Assembly (NCBI RefSeq): GCF_003201355.1
Contig: NZ_QICL01000014.1
Coordinates: 1 to 64,000, forward strand
Origin: Indolivaga alginatilytica
GTDB lineage: Bacteria; Bacteroidota; Bacteroidia; Bacteroidales; Dysgonomonadaceae
Direction: 5' to 3'
Length of the DNA stretch: 64,000 nucleotides
The position numbers and the translations under genes were made by a program. Every line of letters begins with the position of its first letter. Position 1 is the stretch's first letter. This document shows positions 50,161 to 59,974 of this stretch, piece by piece. The notes beneath the pieces are model-generated. The model was not told the origin of the DNA and made no database searches. It worked only from the letters and a program-made list of their open reading frames with translations.

Positions 50161-52527
50161 TTATAATGCTGCTATTTCGAAACGTTCTTTTAATTTGATA
50201 TCCTGAGACGATGCTCCTATTCTTACCTCAAAGAATCCGGGTTCCACAACAAATTCGTTATGCCTGTTCCATAATCCTAAATCCTGAGGAGTAAGAGTGA
50301 ACTTAACCTCTTTCGCTTCTCCCGGTTTTAGACTGATACGCTCAAATCCCCGAAGCATTTGAGTGTAAGTCGTAACGCTGCTTACCTCGTCATTCAGATA
50401 AAGCTGTACCACTTCGTCTCCCTCAACTTTGCCTGTATTAGTAATTTTTACAGAGACTTCTACATCCGAAAGAAGTCCTGTTTTAGTAGGAGATACTTTC
50501 AGATCTGAATATTCAAAAGTTGTATAACTTAACCCATACCCAAATGGGTACAATGCGCCCGATACACGTACCGGTCCGTTGGTGTCAGAACCCGGTTTGA
50601 ATGGAAATGCAAAAGGAATCTGCCCTACGGATTTAGGATAAGTAACCGCTAATTTTCCTCCCGGATTATAATCACCGAAAAGAACCTCAGCTAATGCAGT
50701 ACCCGTAAATTCACCGGGGAATGAAGCTTGTATAATACCCGGGATATATTTGTTAGCCCAGTTAATAGAAACTGCACGCCCATCTATCAACAATAGTATA
50801 ACAGGCTTTCCGGTTGCATAAACAGCTTTCAGTAAAGCTTCCTGATATCCGGCCAAATCGAGATTGGAACGAGAGTAGTATTCTCTGACAGTTTTCTCAG
50901 AACCTCCCAGAACTACAATGGCAACATCCGATTCCTGTGCTGCTTTTACAGCCTTGTCTATCATTTGTTGGTCTTCTATAGATATAGGTTCTTTAATAAT
51001 CTCGCTTTCAGGGAAATTCTTATCGATTATATCACACCCTTTCTCATAAGCTATCCGGGTATTTGGCAGTAGAGCCTGTAATCCTTCCCTTACTGTTATA
51101 ATAGCAGGATTAGCAGGTCCATAGCGGCAGATAAAATCCTTACGCTCGTCAGCATTCGGACCAATCAATGCTATTTTCTTGATATCCTTACTAAGGGGTA
51201 ATATGTTATTCTCATTTTTAAGAAGAACTACCGATTGTCGGGCAGCTTCAAGAGATATTTGCCTATGCTCGGGTGAGGCAACAATTTTGTCTGCCACTTT
51301 CTTGTCTCCCGTATATGGGTTATCGAATAATCCCAATATAAACTTTACACGAAGTATATCTCTTACTCTCGAATCTATAGTTTGTTGAGATACTTTACCT
51401 TGTTTAATAGCTTCCCTTAATGGAAGTGTAAAATCAGACGGAGGCGTAAAATTAGTCCGTATATTCAATCCCGCATTCACAACCTCAGCTGCGGCATCCA
51501 CTGCATCTTTCGCGACTTTGTGTTTGCTGTAAAGGTATTCAACAGCTTCGCTATCCGAAACTACATATCCCTTGAAGCCCCATTCCTGACGAAGTATTTC
51601 AGTTAAGAAATGATAGTTGCCTGTGATAGGTATTCCATCATAATCGTTGTAAGAACTCATCACTCCTAATGCTCCTGCTTCCTGAAACGCCACTCTGAAG
51701 GGCTCAAGAAATAAGGTTCTCATTTCTCGTGGAGCCACATGCGGATCGGTACGGGTTTCCTCATCACGTCCACCAACCGGTATGCTATATACCGCAAAAT
51801 GTTTTGGTGTTGCAACAAGCCCGTGACTTTGTAATCCGGTAATCATTCTTTTGCCTAATTGACTTACTAAGTATGGATCTTCACCATAACATTCTACCAC
51901 TCTGCCCCAACGTGGGTCTTGAGCAATATCCAGAATAGGCGAGTATATATTTGTATAACCCAAAGCCTTAGCTTCCACAGCTGTCACTTCGGCTATTTTG
52001 CTGATGAGGTCTTTGTTCCATGTCGCCCCTTGTCCGCTTTGTGCAGGAAAGAGCGTTGCCTGATAATGACAAAGCCCTCGAATACCTTCATTTGTAAAGT
52101 CAACGGGAATACCTAAACGAGTGTCTTCCACAAACCAGCGTTGAACGGTATTTATAGCATCCACATGCTTGGAGAATGGAAAAGCATATTCAGCTTTAAA
52201 ACTTCCTAAACCATTGTGTTGTTCATCAATATTGCCTATTCCGTCTTTCCATATTTCCGATTTCCATTGAGGTGTTGGTAAAGCATCTTTTAAAACTCTG
52301 CCCGACCCATAAAGAGTAGCCATCTGAGCCGTTTTCTCGTCAATTGACATTTGCTTTAAGAGATCATCGGTTCTCTCGTTAATCGAAGCATTGGGATTCT
52401 CGTATACATCCATTTTGCCATTTTTATTGAAATCGATCCATCCTTTTTGATAAATTGATTTCTGAGCAAAAGCCGAGGATGTAATACCAAGAAAGGCAAT
52501 TGTTGCTAAGATTTTCGTCTTATTCAT
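50161..52527 (-). CDS. Glycoside hydrolase family 3 beta-glucosidase, exported
   Basis: A 788-aa protein from the Met at 52527, which begins a clear type I signal peptide ending AFAQ; the frame extends 13 codons further. The GH3 N-terminal barrel includes GTPVDFTNEGIRG-like IPVDFTNEGIRG, DPRWGRVVECYGEDPYL and PKHFAVY. The catalytic nucleophile is Asp325 in GYVVSDSEA. The C-terminal sandwich has VVLLKNENNILPL and AIVVLGG, followed by PFGYGLSYTTFEY and a fibronectin-III-like domain (about 690-780). It hydrolyses beta-glucosides or xylosides outside the cytoplasm; exact specificity is not readable. Confidence 0.94.
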   Translation of the reverse strand: MNKTKILATIAFLGITSSAFAQKSIYQKGWIDFNKNGKMDVYENPNASINERTDDLLKQMSIDEKTAQMATLYGSGRVLKDALPTPQWKSEIWKDGIGNIDEQHNGLGSFKAEYAFPFSKHVDAINTVQRWFVEDTRLGIPVDFTNEGIRGLCHYQATLFPAQSGQGATWNKDLISKIAEVTAVEAKALGYTNIYSPILDIAQDPRWGRVVECYGEDPYLVSQLGKRMITGLQSHGLVATPKHFAVYSIPVGGRDEETRTDPHVAPREMRTLFLEPFRVAFQEAGALGVMSSYNDYDGIPITGNYHFLTEILRQEWGFKGYVVSDSEAVEYLYSKHKVAKDAVDAAAEVVNAGLNIRTNFTPPSDFTLPLREAIKQGKVSQQTIDSRVRDILRVKFILGLFDNPYTGDKKVADKIVASPEHRQISLEAARQSVVLLKNENNILPLSKDIKKIALIGPNADERKDFICRYGPANPAIITVREGLQALLPNTRIAYEKGCDIIDKNFPESEIIKEPISIEDQQMIDKAVKAAQESDVAIVVLGGSEKTVREYYSRSNLDLAGYQEALLKAVYATGKPVILLLIDGRAVSINWANKYIPGIIQASFPGEFTGTALAEVLFGDYNPGGKLAVTYPKSVGQIPFAFPFKPGSDTNGPVRVSGALYPFGYGLSYTTFEYSDLKVSPTKTGLLSDVEVSVKITNTGKVEGDEVVQLYLNDEVSSVTTYTQMLRGFERISLKPGEAKEVKFTLTPQDLGLWNRHNEFVVEPGFFEVRIGASSQDIKLKERFEIAAL

Positions 52528-52709
52528 AATTTCCATGATAGAGGAGGTGTTTTTTATAATTCCCAAAAAGGTTATCTAATTAAACAAAGATAGAAAAAGT
52601 AGACCGGAAATCTTACCTTTGCTGCTTACATATTAACAAAGAAAAACTTCCTGGGAGGTTTGGATGTTCTATAATACAATAAATGTTTTACTATACTTAA
52701 TCAGCAACA

Positions 52710-53255
52710 ATGAAGAAAAAGAATATTATATTTCCGGCGTTCTGTGTATTGGTTGTTTGTCTTTTGTTTTCCTGTAAAAGCGATAATATATATGACGAGA
52801 TGCCTGCAGGTAAAGAACTGACCGTGGCTTACGAGAAATTGCTAAAGCAAAATAAACTAGCGAAAGATTCTACAGAGTGTTTTCTGGAAATAGGATCTAA
52901 CTTTGTTATATATCCGGATAATAAGGTAGAACAGAATCAGGCTGCTGTTTATATTATTGTCGAACGGAGAGGGAAAGGTCTGTATAAATATATCTATAAT
53001 ATGACCAGCGACAAATTTGACTCCTATAACATAAGTCCGGCTGACTCTGTAGGAGGGCTCTTTTCTCACCGCATATTCCCATCGTTTGAAGACTTAGATG
53101 CGGTTAGAGACAGCTTGTTGAAAAAGTCGGAGATCGCTAATCCTAAAATTGCAAACCTTCGTTTTTATATAAGTGAATCTTCTCGGAAACCTGAGGTTGA
53201 AGCTATAGTCGAAGATATTGATAACCCGGGTAATTCCAAAACCATTACTAATTGA
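52710..53255 (+). CDS. Lipoprotein of unknown function
   Basis: A 181-aa protein with a type II signal peptide ending LLFSC (Cys22). The mature part includes KELTVAYEKLLKQNKLAKDS, VEQNQAAVYIIVERRGKGLY and a C-terminal PEVEAIVEDIDNP. A Bacteroidota DUF4827-type lipoprotein is a possible analogy, but I cannot confirm it. It is monocistronic: promoter region upstream is shared with the divergent GH3 gene, and a strong palindrome follows. Confidence 0.72.
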   Translation: MKKKNIIFPAFCVLVVCLLFSCKSDNIYDEMPAGKELTVAYEKLLKQNKLAKDSTECFLEIGSNFVIYPDNKVEQNQAAVYIIVERRGKGLYKYIYNMTSDKFDSYNISPADSVGGLFSHRIFPSFEDLDAVRDSLLKKSEIANPKIANLRFYISESSRKPEVEAIVEDIDNPGNSKTITN

Positions 53256-53273
53256 GGTGTGAAAACAGTTTAC

Positions 53274-53328
53274 CCCCAATAAAAAAGAACCTGAATCGAA
53301 TTCCGATTCAGGTTCTTTTTTATTGGGG
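53274..53328. terminator. Long bidirectional terminator hairpin
   Basis: A perfect 25-bp stem (CCCCAATAAAAAAGAACCTG then AATCG, and its complement) around AATTC. It is shared by the convergent lipoprotein and redoxin genes; A- and T-runs lie inside the stem on each side of the GC-rich core. Confidence 0.88.
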
Positions 53329-53341
53329 AAGCCTAATCCTT

Positions 53342-54463
53342 TTATTTCATTAGCTCAGCTAATTTCGATAATAATTCACTAGCATGTATGTCTTTTGCAA
53401 TAATCTTGCCTTCCTTATCCAGTAGTACTGTATGAGGAATCCTGTTTACAGCATAAGCAGCACCCAGTTCGGTTTCCCAACCCTTAAGGTCGGATACCTG
53501 AGGCCATGTGATGTTTAAATCTTTAATCGCTTTTTGCCATGCCGTTTTATCATGATCCAATGATACACCTACAACTTCGAAGCCTTTGTTTTTGTATTGC
53601 TTGTAAGCTTTTACAACTGTGGGCATGTCTTGAATACATGGTCCGCACCACGATGCCCAGAAGTCAATAAGTACATACTTTCCTTTTCCTGCATAATCAG
53701 ACAATGAAAGTTCTTTACCGTCGGGAGTAGTACCTTTTATATCAATAAATTGTTTTCCTACTTCTGTTCCTTCGAGAGCTTGGAGTCGTTTTTCCAATTT
53801 CTGCATTCTAGCGCTTGCTTTAACTTTAGCGTCAAGAGAAGGTAATAATTCTTTTAATTGAGCAGCATCAAACGCGACACCTCTATCTATAAGTATATAT
53901 ACTCCAAGAGGATTTGTGATGTTGGCTTTGGTAAAGGCAAACACTTCTTTTTCCCAACCATTGTATAAAGAATCAAACTTGTTACTTAACTCTTTATCGT
54001 ATTCAGGAGTTAAAGTTCCAGCCTCTTCAGCTTCTTTACTTAGCTTCGATAATTCGCGATGTTGATCATTAAGGGCATTTCTCTTATTAGAGAATTCTTG
54101 ATACTTATCATTTAAAGCAGTTCCTTTTACAGTAACCACAAATGCTGTATCGATAGAAACATCAATATTACCAACTTCAATTACCACCGGCGCTGGTCTG
54201 TATAAGCCTTCTGTTGCAATAAAACGAAGGACAGGATTTTGTTCGGCTATGCCTCTAAATAAAAAAGTTCCGTTTTTTACAGTTGCTGTATCCACAGATA
54301 CAAACTCACCTGTATTCTCATCAATTTCCTGTAAGTAGACTTGGATGCTGTCCGATCCACCCGATAGATTGCCGGTAATAATATACTCGGGGACAGGTTT
54401 TCCTGTACATGCAGCCATCAGTATAACGATGGATGCAAAGAGCAGAGATGAAATCTTTTTCAT
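53342..54463 (-). CDS. TlpA-like thiol-disulfide redoxin, lipoprotein (DUF4369 type)
   Basis: A 373-aa lipoprotein (MAAC, Cys19). Residues 28-110 form the beta-rich DUF4369 domain (YIITGNLSGGSDSIQVYLQE, DTATVKNGTFLFRG). A helical linker follows, then a thioredoxin domain with the active site WCGPC (272-276), DFWASWCGPC and cis-Pro region NRIPHTVLLDKEG. It reduces or exchanges disulfides in the periplasm. It is the last of three related redoxin genes; 31 bp separates it from the next one upstream. Confidence 0.92.
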   Translation of the reverse strand: MKKISSLLFASIVILMAACTGKPVPEYIITGNLSGGSDSIQVYLQEIDENTGEFVSVDTATVKNGTFLFRGIAEQNPVLRFIATEGLYRPAPVVIEVGNIDVSIDTAFVVTVKGTALNDKYQEFSNKRNALNDQHRELSKLSKEAEEAGTLTPEYDKELSNKFDSLYNGWEKEVFAFTKANITNPLGVYILIDRGVAFDAAQLKELLPSLDAKVKASARMQKLEKRLQALEGTEVGKQFIDIKGTTPDGKELSLSDYAGKGKYVLIDFWASWCGPCIQDMPTVVKAYKQYKNKGFEVVGVSLDHDKTAWQKAIKDLNITWPQVSDLKGWETELGAAYAVNRIPHTVLLDKEGKIIAKDIHASELLSKLAELMK

Positions 54464-54494
54464 AAATATTCAGTAATTTAAAATTAGTATAGGC

Positions 54495-55607
54495 TTATTT
54501 TAATAACTCATTAATCTTGTTGTCAAGTTCTTGCCCTCTCAGGTTCTCAGCTACAATTGTACCGTCTTTGTCTATTAATAGAGTAAAAGGAATACTTCTC
54601 ACATTATATGGAGCGCTCAATTCACTTTCCCAACCTTTAAGGTCTGACATGTTAGGCCAAGCCATATTCAGGTTTTTGATTGCTGCTGTCCATTTGCTTT
54701 TGTCATCATCTAATGATATGCCGACAATCTCGAATCCTTTGCCTTTGTACTTTTGATAAGCTGCCACTACATGAGGCATTTCTTTAATACATGGTCCACA
54801 CCAAGAAGCCCAGAAATCAACTAAAACCACTTTGCCTTTTCCTGCATAATCCGATATAGCTATAGTTTTTCCTTCGGGAGTTGCACCTTTGATGTCAATA
54901 AATTTCTGTCCCACGAAACTACCTTGCTGACCCATGCTTTGTTGAGGTTGGTCCTCCAGACCTAACAGGTTGTTGATAAGCTTTTGATATTCGGGGCTTG
55001 CTAATTTCAATAAGTCTTGAACTTGGTCATCATCAAAAAGGTCGATAAACGAAACCAGATAAAATTCACCTATTCTATTCTTTATATTTTCTTTAATGAA
55101 ATCGTATCCTATCGTGCTCATTTCTTTTTGTAGCACCTGCATTTGGTCGATATATGTTTGACGTTCGTTAGGATCTGCTACCTGAGCAGCCTTAGCGTCT
55201 ACACTTTCCATTTTTTTAGCAACAACTGCCAGTTTATCGAAGAATACCTGACTCTTTTCATTTAGAGGAGTACCTTTAACTTTAGGAACACTGTCGATAT
55301 ACATATCGATATTCCCTTTTTCGTAAACGAAAGGAATACCATTAGGGGTACCCGGTGCAGCTTCTTTAACTACAATATAGGCAACACCAACTTCGGTTGA
55401 ATCGTTAAGGATAAATTTGAATGCACCATCTTTTACAACAGTAGAGTCTACCGGCTGAAAAGGAGCATTAAAGTCTTTCATCGTTAATAGATAGACTTGT
55501 TTCCCGTCATTGTCGGCATTTGCAAATTTGCCATTCAGTTCACTTTTCTGAGAACATGCTGATAATAGCAATGCTATGGCTGGCAATAAATATAGGAATC
55601 TTTTCAT
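54495..55607 (-). CDS. TlpA-like thiol-disulfide redoxin, lipoprotein (DUF4369 type)
   Basis: A 370-aa lipoprotein (LSAC, Cys18), paralogous to the neighbours. The N-terminal DUF4369-like domain contains DSTVVKDGAFKFIL; the Gln/Met-rich linker (around 220-232) is longer than in the sister protein. The redox site is WCGPC (269-273), with VRSIPFTLLIDKDG as the cis-Pro region. Distinct from its neighbours, it carries a Gly-Thr-Pro-rich segment near residue 86. It probably forms one transcript with the downstream copy. Confidence 0.92.
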   Translation of the reverse strand: MKRFLYLLPAIALLLSACSQKSELNGKFANADNDGKQVYLLTMKDFNAPFQPVDSTVVKDGAFKFILNDSTEVGVAYIVVKEAAPGTPNGIPFVYEKGNIDMYIDSVPKVKGTPLNEKSQVFFDKLAVVAKKMESVDAKAAQVADPNERQTYIDQMQVLQKEMSTIGYDFIKENIKNRIGEFYLVSFIDLFDDDQVQDLLKLASPEYQKLINNLLGLEDQPQQSMGQQGSFVGQKFIDIKGATPEGKTIAISDYAGKGKVVLVDFWASWCGPCIKEMPHVVAAYQKYKGKGFEIVGISLDDDKSKWTAAIKNLNMAWPNMSDLKGWESELSAPYNVRSIPFTLLIDKDGTIVAENLRGQELDNKINELLK

Positions 55608-55865
55608 GTTAATTGTTTTTATATTTAATATTATGAAATTTTATTTTTGATGGAAATATACCTTAAATAAGTAAAATAGTTAAAGTTGATAAGTAAACAA
55701 ATTAAGTAACAAAGGTGACCTCTAAACGGCTAAAAAGTGTCACTTCTGTTGTTTCTGTAAATGTCTGTAATCCAGCTGTGAATAATCTAAAAGGTTACAA
55801 AGGTAACAAAAGTAACACTTTTTCACGAGCTTTATTTTCTCCTATTCATTCTTGTTAAGTAAATG
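55608..55865. other. Region between redoxin genes with GTAAC-type motifs
   Basis: No gene seen. It contains AAAGGTGAC, AAAAGTGTCACTT and GGTAACAAAAGTAACAC-type motifs between 55708 and 55820, then CACGAG. A similar motif lies near 1785. It is followed by dispersed repeat copy 17. It probably carries the promoter of the two downstream redoxin genes. Confidence 0.35.
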
Positions 55866-55948
55866 AAAGTATTTAATGATATACTTCCGGATTATAACAG
55901 GCTATTGCTGTTATGCTTACTAAAGCAATAAAAAGGTTTAAGACCTTA
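55866..55948 (+). repeat. Dispersed hairpin repeat, copy 17 (full length)
   Basis: AAAGTATTTAATGATATACT, then ATTATAACAGGCTATTGCTG, TTATGCTTACTAAAGCAATA and the palindrome AAGGTTTAAGACCTTA. The first hairpin (AAGTAT...ATACTT) is perfect here. It is about 95 bp beyond the stop of the third redoxin gene. Confidence 0.9.
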
Positions 55949-56043
55949 CTTTACATCTATTTATAGATAAATAGCTCAATTGAATTTCACTGTCGATTCG
56001 CATTCATTATTGTTACGTTCCTACCTAAAAAGCTCTGCACTCC

Positions 56044-57147
56044 TTAGTCTAATAATTCGTGCAGTTTTTCTATCAGTTGATTACCTCTGAGGTTGCTGTC
56101 GATTATTTTACCGTCTTTGTCTATCAGTAAAGTGTATGGAATACTGTCAATGCCATATAATTTGGCAGCAGCACTTTTCCAGCCTTTGAGATCCGACATC
56201 TGCGGCCAGGTCATATTCAGGCGGTCAATTGCACCCAACCATCTGACTTGCTCCTCATCCATAGATACACCTACAATCTCGAACCCTTTGTCCTTATATT
56301 GATTATAGGCCTCTATTACGTGTGGCATTTCTTTGATACATGGTCCGCACCACGATGCCCAGAAGTCTATCAATACAACTTTGTGTTTACCCACATAATC
56401 AGACAAAGAAATATTGTTACCCATTGGATCTTTTAATGTAATGTCTTTATATGGAGCACCTGCAACTTTTAGGTTTTTAGCTTCGTAATAGGAAATAACT
56501 TGTTGACCTAAATCGCTGTTCCTGAATTCGGGTCTCATCAAAGAGGTCAGCTCCAATACCTGATCGGGTGTTAGAACCTCAAATGAGGATAGAGCTATAA
56601 ATTCACCCAAGTCATTATTTATATTTTCTTTGGCAAAACTATATCTGCTTTCTTGTAGTTCTTTCATTATTGCCTGACCTTCCTTCATCATTTTTTCCTG
56701 ATTTCCGGAGGTTTGTAGTAATTGAGAGTACTTCTGAACAACGGTCTCTATCTCATTGTTCAAAGAATCTTGCAAATTAGAAAAATCCTGAAAGCTATTG
56801 TTTCGTGGTGTTCCTCCAATTTTGTTTCGTCGAGCTATTGTAAGAGTTATTTCTCCCGGTTCGGTCAGAAAAAAAGCAGGAGCATAACTGATAGGTGCTT
56901 CTGTTGATATAAATCTTAATGCGGGTTCTTTGTCTTGAGCTGTTTTGGTAAAGCTAAAACGATTGTCTTTGACGGTTGTACTATCGATATCGATGAATCC
57001 GTCACGAGTATAATTCAATTGTTGCAAATAGACTTTTTTACCGTTGTATTGATCGTCTTCGATACTGCCTTTGAGCGTATATGTTGTGTTCTGAGCGCAG
57101 ATTGCTGTTGATACTAATAAAAATAAACCTAATACTTTTCCGTACAT
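56044..57147 (-). CDS. TlpA-like thiol-disulfide redoxin (DUF4369 type)
   Basis: A 367-aa protein from the Met at 57147 (MYGKVLGLFLLV), which starts a signal peptide ending AICAQ. The longer frame to 57246 adds 33 residues that would bury the signal peptide, so I reject it. It has the DUF4369 domain (YTLKGSIEDDQYNGKKVYLQ, DSTTVKDNRFSF), a helical linker and WCGPC (266-270). Unlike its two relatives it lacks a clear lipobox, so it may be soluble in the periplasm. A -7-like TACTTTTG lies upstream at 57272-57265 (minus strand). Confidence 0.9.
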   Translation of the reverse strand: MYGKVLGLFLLVSTAICAQNTTYTLKGSIEDDQYNGKKVYLQQLNYTRDGFIDIDSTTVKDNRFSFTKTAQDKEPALRFISTEAPISYAPAFFLTEPGEITLTIARRNKIGGTPRNNSFQDFSNLQDSLNNEIETVVQKYSQLLQTSGNQEKMMKEGQAIMKELQESRYSFAKENINNDLGEFIALSSFEVLTPDQVLELTSLMRPEFRNSDLGQQVISYYEAKNLKVAGAPYKDITLKDPMGNNISLSDYVGKHKVVLIDFWASWCGPCIKEMPHVIEAYNQYKDKGFEIVGVSMDEEQVRWLGAIDRLNMTWPQMSDLKGWKSAAAKLYGIDSIPYTLLIDKDGKIIDSNLRGNQLIEKLHELLD

Positions 57148-57357
57148 AAATAATTTTATATTAAAGGCTTTAGCTTTTTTGTTATTTGGAATTAAGTGTA
57201 AGTGTAATGGATTGTTATAATTAATCGATGTTATAAAAAATCTCACTTTTACTTAATTTATAAACAAAAGTAGACAAAGTATTTGATTCATAAGTAGAAC
57301 GGTATATATTTTAAGTAATCTTAGATTTCTCAATTCGTTATGGTTTATATAGGGCGT

Positions 57358-58671
57358 TTACTTTTTCAAAGCATTACTGTATGTTTCGAGTGCTCTCTTT
57401 CGTGCAGATTCATGGTTGACAATCGGTGGTATATAATTTAAGGGATCAAAATCAGGGATCCACTTTTTGATATATTCCAAGTGTTTATCAAATTTCTCGG
57501 TCTGTAGCTGGGGATTGAATATCCTGAAATAAGGCACGGCATCGCAACCGCTACTCGATGCCCATTGCCATCCCCCGTTATTAGCCGCAAAATCGAAATC
57601 GAGAAGCTTATTTGCAAAGTAGGCTTCGCCCCATCTCCAATCGATTAATAAATGTTTGATGAGAAATGAAGCTGTGATCATTCGCACACGATTGTGCATA
57701 AATCCCGTATCGTTGAGTTGTCTCATTCCTGCGTCTACAATCGGGTAGCCTGTTTTGCCTTCACTCCAAGCTTTAAACTCGGTTTCATCGTTTCTCCATA
57801 CAATTTCGTCATACTGAGGTTTGAATGCCTGACCTTTACAGATGTGAGGAAAGTGCCAGGTAATAGCATGATAAAACTCTCTCCAGATTAATTCATTGAG
57901 GAAGGTCTCATTTACGGCTTGTGCCTTTGCCACTAATTGTCGTATGCTGATAGTTCCGAATCGTAAATGAATACCTAATCGGGAAGTTCCTTCTATTGAA
58001 GGATAATCGCGTTGTTGAGTATAGTTCCTGATTAAATCACCGTTAAATTCCATTGGAGGAAAGCTGATTCCTCTTTTTTTTGAAAATCCTAAATCAGATA
58101 GACTCGGGATAATATCACTTTTATACTGGTAGAAATTACAAAACAAATCTCTATTATCAAATGATTCTAAATATCCTGGTTGAAGATGTTGTTTCCATCG
58201 TTTACTATATGGTGTGAAAACAGTATAAGGTGTTCTGTCGTCTTTTACGATATCGTCTTTACTGAAAATAACCTGATCTTTGAAACTTAGGAAATCAATG
58301 TCTTTTTCTTTTAAGAGACTTTCGATATCAGCATCTCGCTCCCGAGCCGAAAGTTCGTAATCTTCATTTGCATATACTGCTTTTATTGTATGCTCTTTAC
58401 AAAGATTCTCGAAAAATACTGCAGGTGTAGAATGACCTGTTTTTAGAGAGCTTCCACAATGACCCAATTCTTTTTGTAAGATTTGTAATTGCTGATGAAT
58501 AAACTCTACTTGTGCATTTTCAGGTGTCTCAAACTGTTTCAGTATATCAGTATCGAAAATGAAAACAGGCATAACACGATATCCGCTTTTCAATGCGTGA
58601 TAAAGTGCGGCATTATCATCGAGTCTTAAATCTCGGCGAAACCAGAAAATAACAATAGGGTTAGATTTCAT
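57358..58671 (-). CDS. phrB: Deoxyribodipyrimidine photolyase
   Basis: A 437-aa cryptochrome/photolyase-family protein: IVIFWFRRDLRLDDNAALYH at the N-terminus (photolyase alpha/beta domain), TSRLGIHLRFGTISIRQL and LIWREFYHAI, then DAGMRQLNDTGFMHNRVRMI and DFDFAANNGGWQWASSSGCD, which hold FAD-binding residues and the electron-transfer Trp. These match class I photolyases, which repair cyclobutane dimers in light, rather than the (6-4) or DASH types. It is monocistronic or coupled to the barrel-like gene upstream (20-bp gap). Confidence 0.93.
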   Translation of the reverse strand: MKSNPIVIFWFRRDLRLDDNAALYHALKSGYRVMPVFIFDTDILKQFETPENAQVEFIHQQLQILQKELGHCGSSLKTGHSTPAVFFENLCKEHTIKAVYANEDYELSARERDADIESLLKEKDIDFLSFKDQVIFSKDDIVKDDRTPYTVFTPYSKRWKQHLQPGYLESFDNRDLFCNFYQYKSDIIPSLSDLGFSKKRGISFPPMEFNGDLIRNYTQQRDYPSIEGTSRLGIHLRFGTISIRQLVAKAQAVNETFLNELIWREFYHAITWHFPHICKGQAFKPQYDEIVWRNDETEFKAWSEGKTGYPIVDAGMRQLNDTGFMHNRVRMITASFLIKHLLIDWRWGEAYFANKLLDFDFAANNGGWQWASSSGCDAVPYFRIFNPQLQTEKFDKHLEYIKKWIPDFDPLNYIPPIVNHESARKRALETYSNALKK

Positions 58672-58691
58672 TCTTTTTTGTTTAATTGCTA

Positions 58692-59762
58692 TTAAAATAA
58701 ATAACTGATTGATAAGGAAATTGTTCGGCTTTTAAAATCAGATCCATCCCGACTCATATCTGCTAATCCCCAATCGGGAATAAGAGCAAACTCGTATCTA
58801 CCTTTTTCAAAAGCAAATAGTGCAGATAAACCACCATTGATATCTTTTAGAAAATTAGATGTTGGCGATCCGTTTTTTTCTTTCTTATATTTGTTCTCAT
58901 TAGACAGCATATTAACTATAAGAAAACCACCTAGTCCGATTGAAAATGAAGTTGTAGGAGATAAATTCTTGTGATAGCCATACATCATGCGAGTGCCTAT
59001 ATAAAATTGATCTATATTGCTGTTGGTGTTATAATAAAAATCATATAGTGAATGATGAATATAACCTATTGAAAGTTCCATCAACCCAAAAAATCTTTGC
59101 TTTTTATTTGGCATTTTGACCCACCCTCTTATCTCTGTAATTGTACCCGGGTTTGCATTTGTGCCCCAGTCGCTGAGGTTTGAAATAGTAGATAAGCCAA
59201 GTCCTAGTCCAAGCCCGGATTCATAAAATTTTCTGTCTTTTGTAGAGATTGAGCTGTTTTTGTTTTTTGAGTATATTCTCTCTTTACCATAAATTTCATC
59301 TTTATAAATGTCATTATTCTCGGTTACTGCTGTTTTTTGATTATCTGGGACAAAAATATCAGCAGAAGTTTTAATGTTCTTCGTTTTATCATATTGATCT
59401 TTCACCTTGTACCAATTGCACCTCAATAAAGGATATGGATTTTCTATTCGTAGATCATCCAAAATGGTCTTGTTATATTCTTCTTCACCATCCAAACTTC
59501 CAAATAATAAAGCATTTGTCATAGCAATAGGATCTATTTTAGCCTGAGATTCTGCAATTTGAATAAAAGATGTGGCTTGTCCTTCTATTATAGCTTTCAA
59601 TATTTTTTGATCTTTTACCCATTGCTTGTCCGCTTCATTCTTTATGCTTGTATAAATTTGCGGATAATATTTTTTTACGATGTTGATATTATCTGATTGT
59701 GAGTATACCGATAATACAAACAGTATAAAAATAGTAGTTAGTGATAGTTGCTTTGTTCCCAT
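58692..59762 (-). CDS. Exported protein with beta-barrel-like C-terminus
   Basis: A 356-aa protein from the Met at 59762 (MGTKQLSLTTIFILFVLSVY then SQ), which begins a signal peptide; upstream Mets would put charged residues before it. The first third is helical (NEADKQWVKDQKILKAIIEG). The second half alternates hydrophobic and polar residues with Gly and Tyr (GLGLGLSTISNLSDWG, MELSIGYIHHSLYDFYYN, TTSFSIGLGGFLIV) and ends LSISYLF with the C-terminal Phe expected of outer-membrane barrels. No family is recognised. Confidence 0.68.
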   Translation of the reverse strand: MGTKQLSLTTIFILFVLSVYSQSDNINIVKKYYPQIYTSIKNEADKQWVKDQKILKAIIEGQATSFIQIAESQAKIDPIAMTNALLFGSLDGEEEYNKTILDDLRIENPYPLLRCNWYKVKDQYDKTKNIKTSADIFVPDNQKTAVTENNDIYKDEIYGKERIYSKNKNSSISTKDRKFYESGLGLGLGLSTISNLSDWGTNANPGTITEIRGWVKMPNKKQRFFGLMELSIGYIHHSLYDFYYNTNSNIDQFYIGTRMMYGYHKNLSPTTSFSIGLGGFLIVNMLSNENKYKKEKNGSPTSNFLKDINGGLSALFAFEKGRYEFALIPDWGLADMSRDGSDFKSRTISLSISYLF

Positions 59763-59957
59763 ATTCATTAAGGTGTGTTGGTTATTCAAGGTCTTTTTAT
59801 ATTAAGACTAAAGAAGTGTCAAAAAGTTTAAAAGATAGATGATGGTTTTACGAAATTGTAATAACAAATAAACTAGGTAGACTTTAATTCTGTCAACTTG
59901 TCTTTTCTTATTTTCCTGATGATTCTTCCTTTCAGGACTTTTTGGCAGTTTATCGTT

Positions 59958-59974
59958 TTGGCATAGATTTCGCT
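59958..59974 (+). promoter_or_regulatory. Candidate sigma-54 promoter upstream of groES
   Basis: TTGGCATAGATTTCGCT has GG and GC exactly 10 bp apart, the spacing of -24/-12 sigma-54 promoters, with TTGGCA intact but three mismatches to YTGGCACGRNNNTTGCW. No CIRCE operator (TTAGCACTC inverted repeat) and no good TTTG/TANNTTTG pair is visible in the 245-bp upstream gap. Confidence 0.35.

Noticed and set aside
57148-57246. 33-residue N-terminal extension of the third redoxin
   Set aside because: It would bury an obvious signal peptide that starts at the later Met.
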